Positions 4,323 through 5,576 of a stretch of DNA of 5,576 nt are shown piece by piece. The notes beneath the pieces were generated by a model. The model did not search any database. It was given only the letters and a program-made list of their open reading frames with translations, and had not been told where the DNA came from. A program made the position numbers and the translations under genes. Within the stretch, counting starts at the first letter, position 1, and each line of letters starts with the position of its first letter. The DNA lies in contig JAQVME010000106.1 of assembly GCA_028703745.1 (NCBI GenBank), positions 1-5,576 of the forward strand. The letters run 5' to 3'. The DNA is from Clostridia bacterium. Its GTDB lineage: Bacteria; Bacillota; Clostridia; Christensenellales; DTU072.

Positions 4323-5576
4323 ATGCGAAAACATGCCGCCATATATATAACCATAACCGCCGTGCTGTGCAGTGTCATGCTGCTTGCCGCATTCATAGGA
4401 TTGGGCAACGAGGGCGCAAGCGGAGATTTCACAAAGATAGCCGTAAGCTTTTATGGCGATGCATCGGATTGCCGCGCCTTCAGTTTTTATACCGAAGACG
4501 TCTCTTATGCCGGTTTGTGCAACGTACAACTCGATCCGGCTGACGAGAACGAAGACTCACCCTCTTTCGGAGACAATGACAATGTAGTTATAAACGCCTT
4601 TTCAGAATACACGCAGATGGTGTTCCCGACCCAGTTGCGGCACATGGCTCTGGCAAACGACCTAGAACCTGCGACAAAATATTTTTACCGCGCCGGCTCA
4701 AAACAAAAAAACAAATGGAGCCGCTGGGGCTATTTTATCACCGACGACGGTGACGGCAGTATATCATTTATGCATATCACCGATTCGCAAGCAAAAACCG
4801 CCGAAGACTTTGCCGCCTTCCGAAAATCCATGCAAAAGGCGTATTCAACCGTCGGCGTACCGGAATTTATCGTTTCAACAGGCGACCAAGTCGAATTGGG
4901 CTTATCGTCGGGGCTATGGGACGACTTTTTTGAAAGCGCGCACGATTTCTTAATGCAAACCACAACTGCGCCCGTCAGCGGCAACCACGAGTTAGTGCCG
5001 CAGGCAGTGCTCAACCATTTCTTTTTGAACAACCAATCTACATTGGTTAATTATTCCTTCGAATACGGCGACGCGCTTTTCGTAATACTCGACAGTAACG
5101 ACCTTTATATGATATCTCAATTGGAATGGGCTGAAGCGGTCTTAACCAACAGTACAAAAAAGTGGAAAATAGTCGCCTTACATAAAGCGCCCTACTCGTC
5201 CGGCACCCACGCCGACGATATGGACGTAACCAATCTCCGAGAAAACCTTACGCCGCTAATGGCAAGCTGCGGAGTCGATATTGTGCTCAGCGGTCACGAC
5301 CACGTATACAGTCGGACATATCCCCTAAACGGACTTGGACTGATTGCTTCCCAAAGCGATTTCGCACAAAGCGTCAACGGCGCTACAAAATATTATTACA
5401 CCAATCCTCGAGGCGTCTTTTATGTCATCAACCGCTGTATCGGCACAAAGTTTTATGGCAAATCGAACGACCTCAACGACAACCTCATCGAAAAAGGCGA
5501 TGCCGTGCGCAGACCGAAAGCCGTATTTTCACACGTCACAATAGAAGGCAACAGCCTTTGCTATACCGCTTACGAA
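4323..5576 (+). CDS. Exported purple-acid-phosphatase-like metallophosphoesterase (3' partial)
   Basis: Binuclear-metal phosphoesterase expected to act outside the membrane on phosphate esters. The frame is open for 418 codons to the right edge without a stop. Residues 1-27 (MRKH plus a hydrophobic run) form a signal peptide or anchor. Residues about 36-141 look like the fibronectin-III-like domain that precedes many of these enzymes, ending L-x-P-x-T-x-Y-F-Y-R and FIT. The catalytic domain follows with all five metal motifs in order: HITDSQ (Asp154), STGDQVE (Asp188), SGNHE (Asn221, His222), VALHKAPY (His287) and GHDHVYSRTYP (His325, His327). The first motif is TDSQ rather than GD-x-G, and the Tyr that makes plant and animal purple acid phosphatases purple (GD-x-x-Y) is replaced by Glu191, so the enzyme is probably not purple; this suits the broad bacterial branch. 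The downstream PRGVFYVIN-x-x-x-GTKFYG and SHVTIEG segments are the usual family ending, so only a short tail is probably missing. Substrate unknown. Confidence 0.88.
   Translation, partial: MRKHAAIYITITAVLCSVMLLAAFIGLGNEGASGDFTKIAVSFYGDASDCRAFSFYTEDVSYAGLCNVQLDPADENEDSPSFGDNDNVVINAFSEYTQMVFPTQLRHMALANDLEPATKYFYRAGSKQKNKWSRWGYFITDDGDGSISFMHITDSQAKTAEDFAAFRKSMQKAYSTVGVPEFIVSTGDQVELGLSSGLWDDFFESAHDFLMQTTTAPVSGNHELVPQAVLNHFFLNNQSTLVNYSFEYGDALFVILDSNDLYMISQLEWAEAVLTNSTKKWKIVALHKAPYSSGTHADDMDVTNLRENLTPLMASCGVDIVLSGHDHVYSRTYPLNGLGLIASQSDFAQSVNGATKYYYTNPRGVFYVINRCIGTKFYGKSNDLNDNLIEKGDAVRRPKAVFSHVTIEGNSLCYTAYE

Noticed and set aside
4229..4529. Two minus-strand frames overlapping the start of the metallophosphoesterase and its promoter region
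   Set aside because: They overlap a gene with a complete set of metal motifs and a good ribosome binding site; their peptides show nothing recognisable.
1..5576. CRISPR array, tRNA/rRNA genes or insertion sequence
   Set aside because: No regularly spaced repeats, cloverleaf-like sequence or transposase motifs were seen on either strand.

Overview
The window looks like a piece of a low-to-moderate GC Gram-positive genome, most likely an uncultured member of the Clostridia. The signs are AT-rich intergenic DNA, sigma-A-like promoters, GGAGG/GAGG ribosome binding sites, a TTG start, short hydrophobic export signals and a serine/tyrosine/glycine-rich secreted protein ending in a GWY repeat-like segment. 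This is an inference from style; no taxonomic marker is present.

Layout. Bases 1 to about 120 are GC-rich (over 60% by hand count) and unlike the rest. They supply an odd C-terminus to the first gene. From about 120 to 1459 (minus strand) lies a secreted surface-type protein of unrecognised function. Its signal peptide and body sit in different reading frames, joined at a run of six T (coding strand). The 313 bases from 1460 to 1772 have no gene. They hold a good promoter for the surface gene (TTGACA, 17 bases, TATTAT), a strong minus-strand terminator at 1655-1694 and a second hairpin at 1744-1770, both downstream of the next gene, plus a short GGGAT-T-ATCCC palindrome at 1601-1611 of unknown meaning. 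Next come a cytoplasmic tyrosine/phosphoinositide-type phosphatase with an HCTAGKDRAG P-loop (1773-2519, minus), a 197-base spacer with a nested inverted repeat and a weak terminator, and a membrane-anchored or exported alpha/beta hydrolase resembling LCAT-type acyltransferases and phospholipases (2717-4126, minus). After a divergent promoter region comes an exported purple-acid-phosphatase-like metallophosphoesterase (4323 to the right edge, plus, incomplete).

Working together. Three of the four genes encode ester hydrolases: one intracellular Cys-based phosphatase, one extracytoplasmic Ser-based lipase-like enzyme and one extracytoplasmic metal-dependent phosphatase. A role in releasing or recycling phosphate or acyl groups from lipids or other esters at the cell surface is possible, but only proximity supports it. 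Each gene appears to have its own promoter, so this is not a tight operon. No RNA genes, CRISPR arrays or insertion sequences were seen. Nothing amounts to a clearly new system; the signal-peptide frameshift, the compositional break at the left edge and the structured leader of the phosphatase gene are the points most worth checking.
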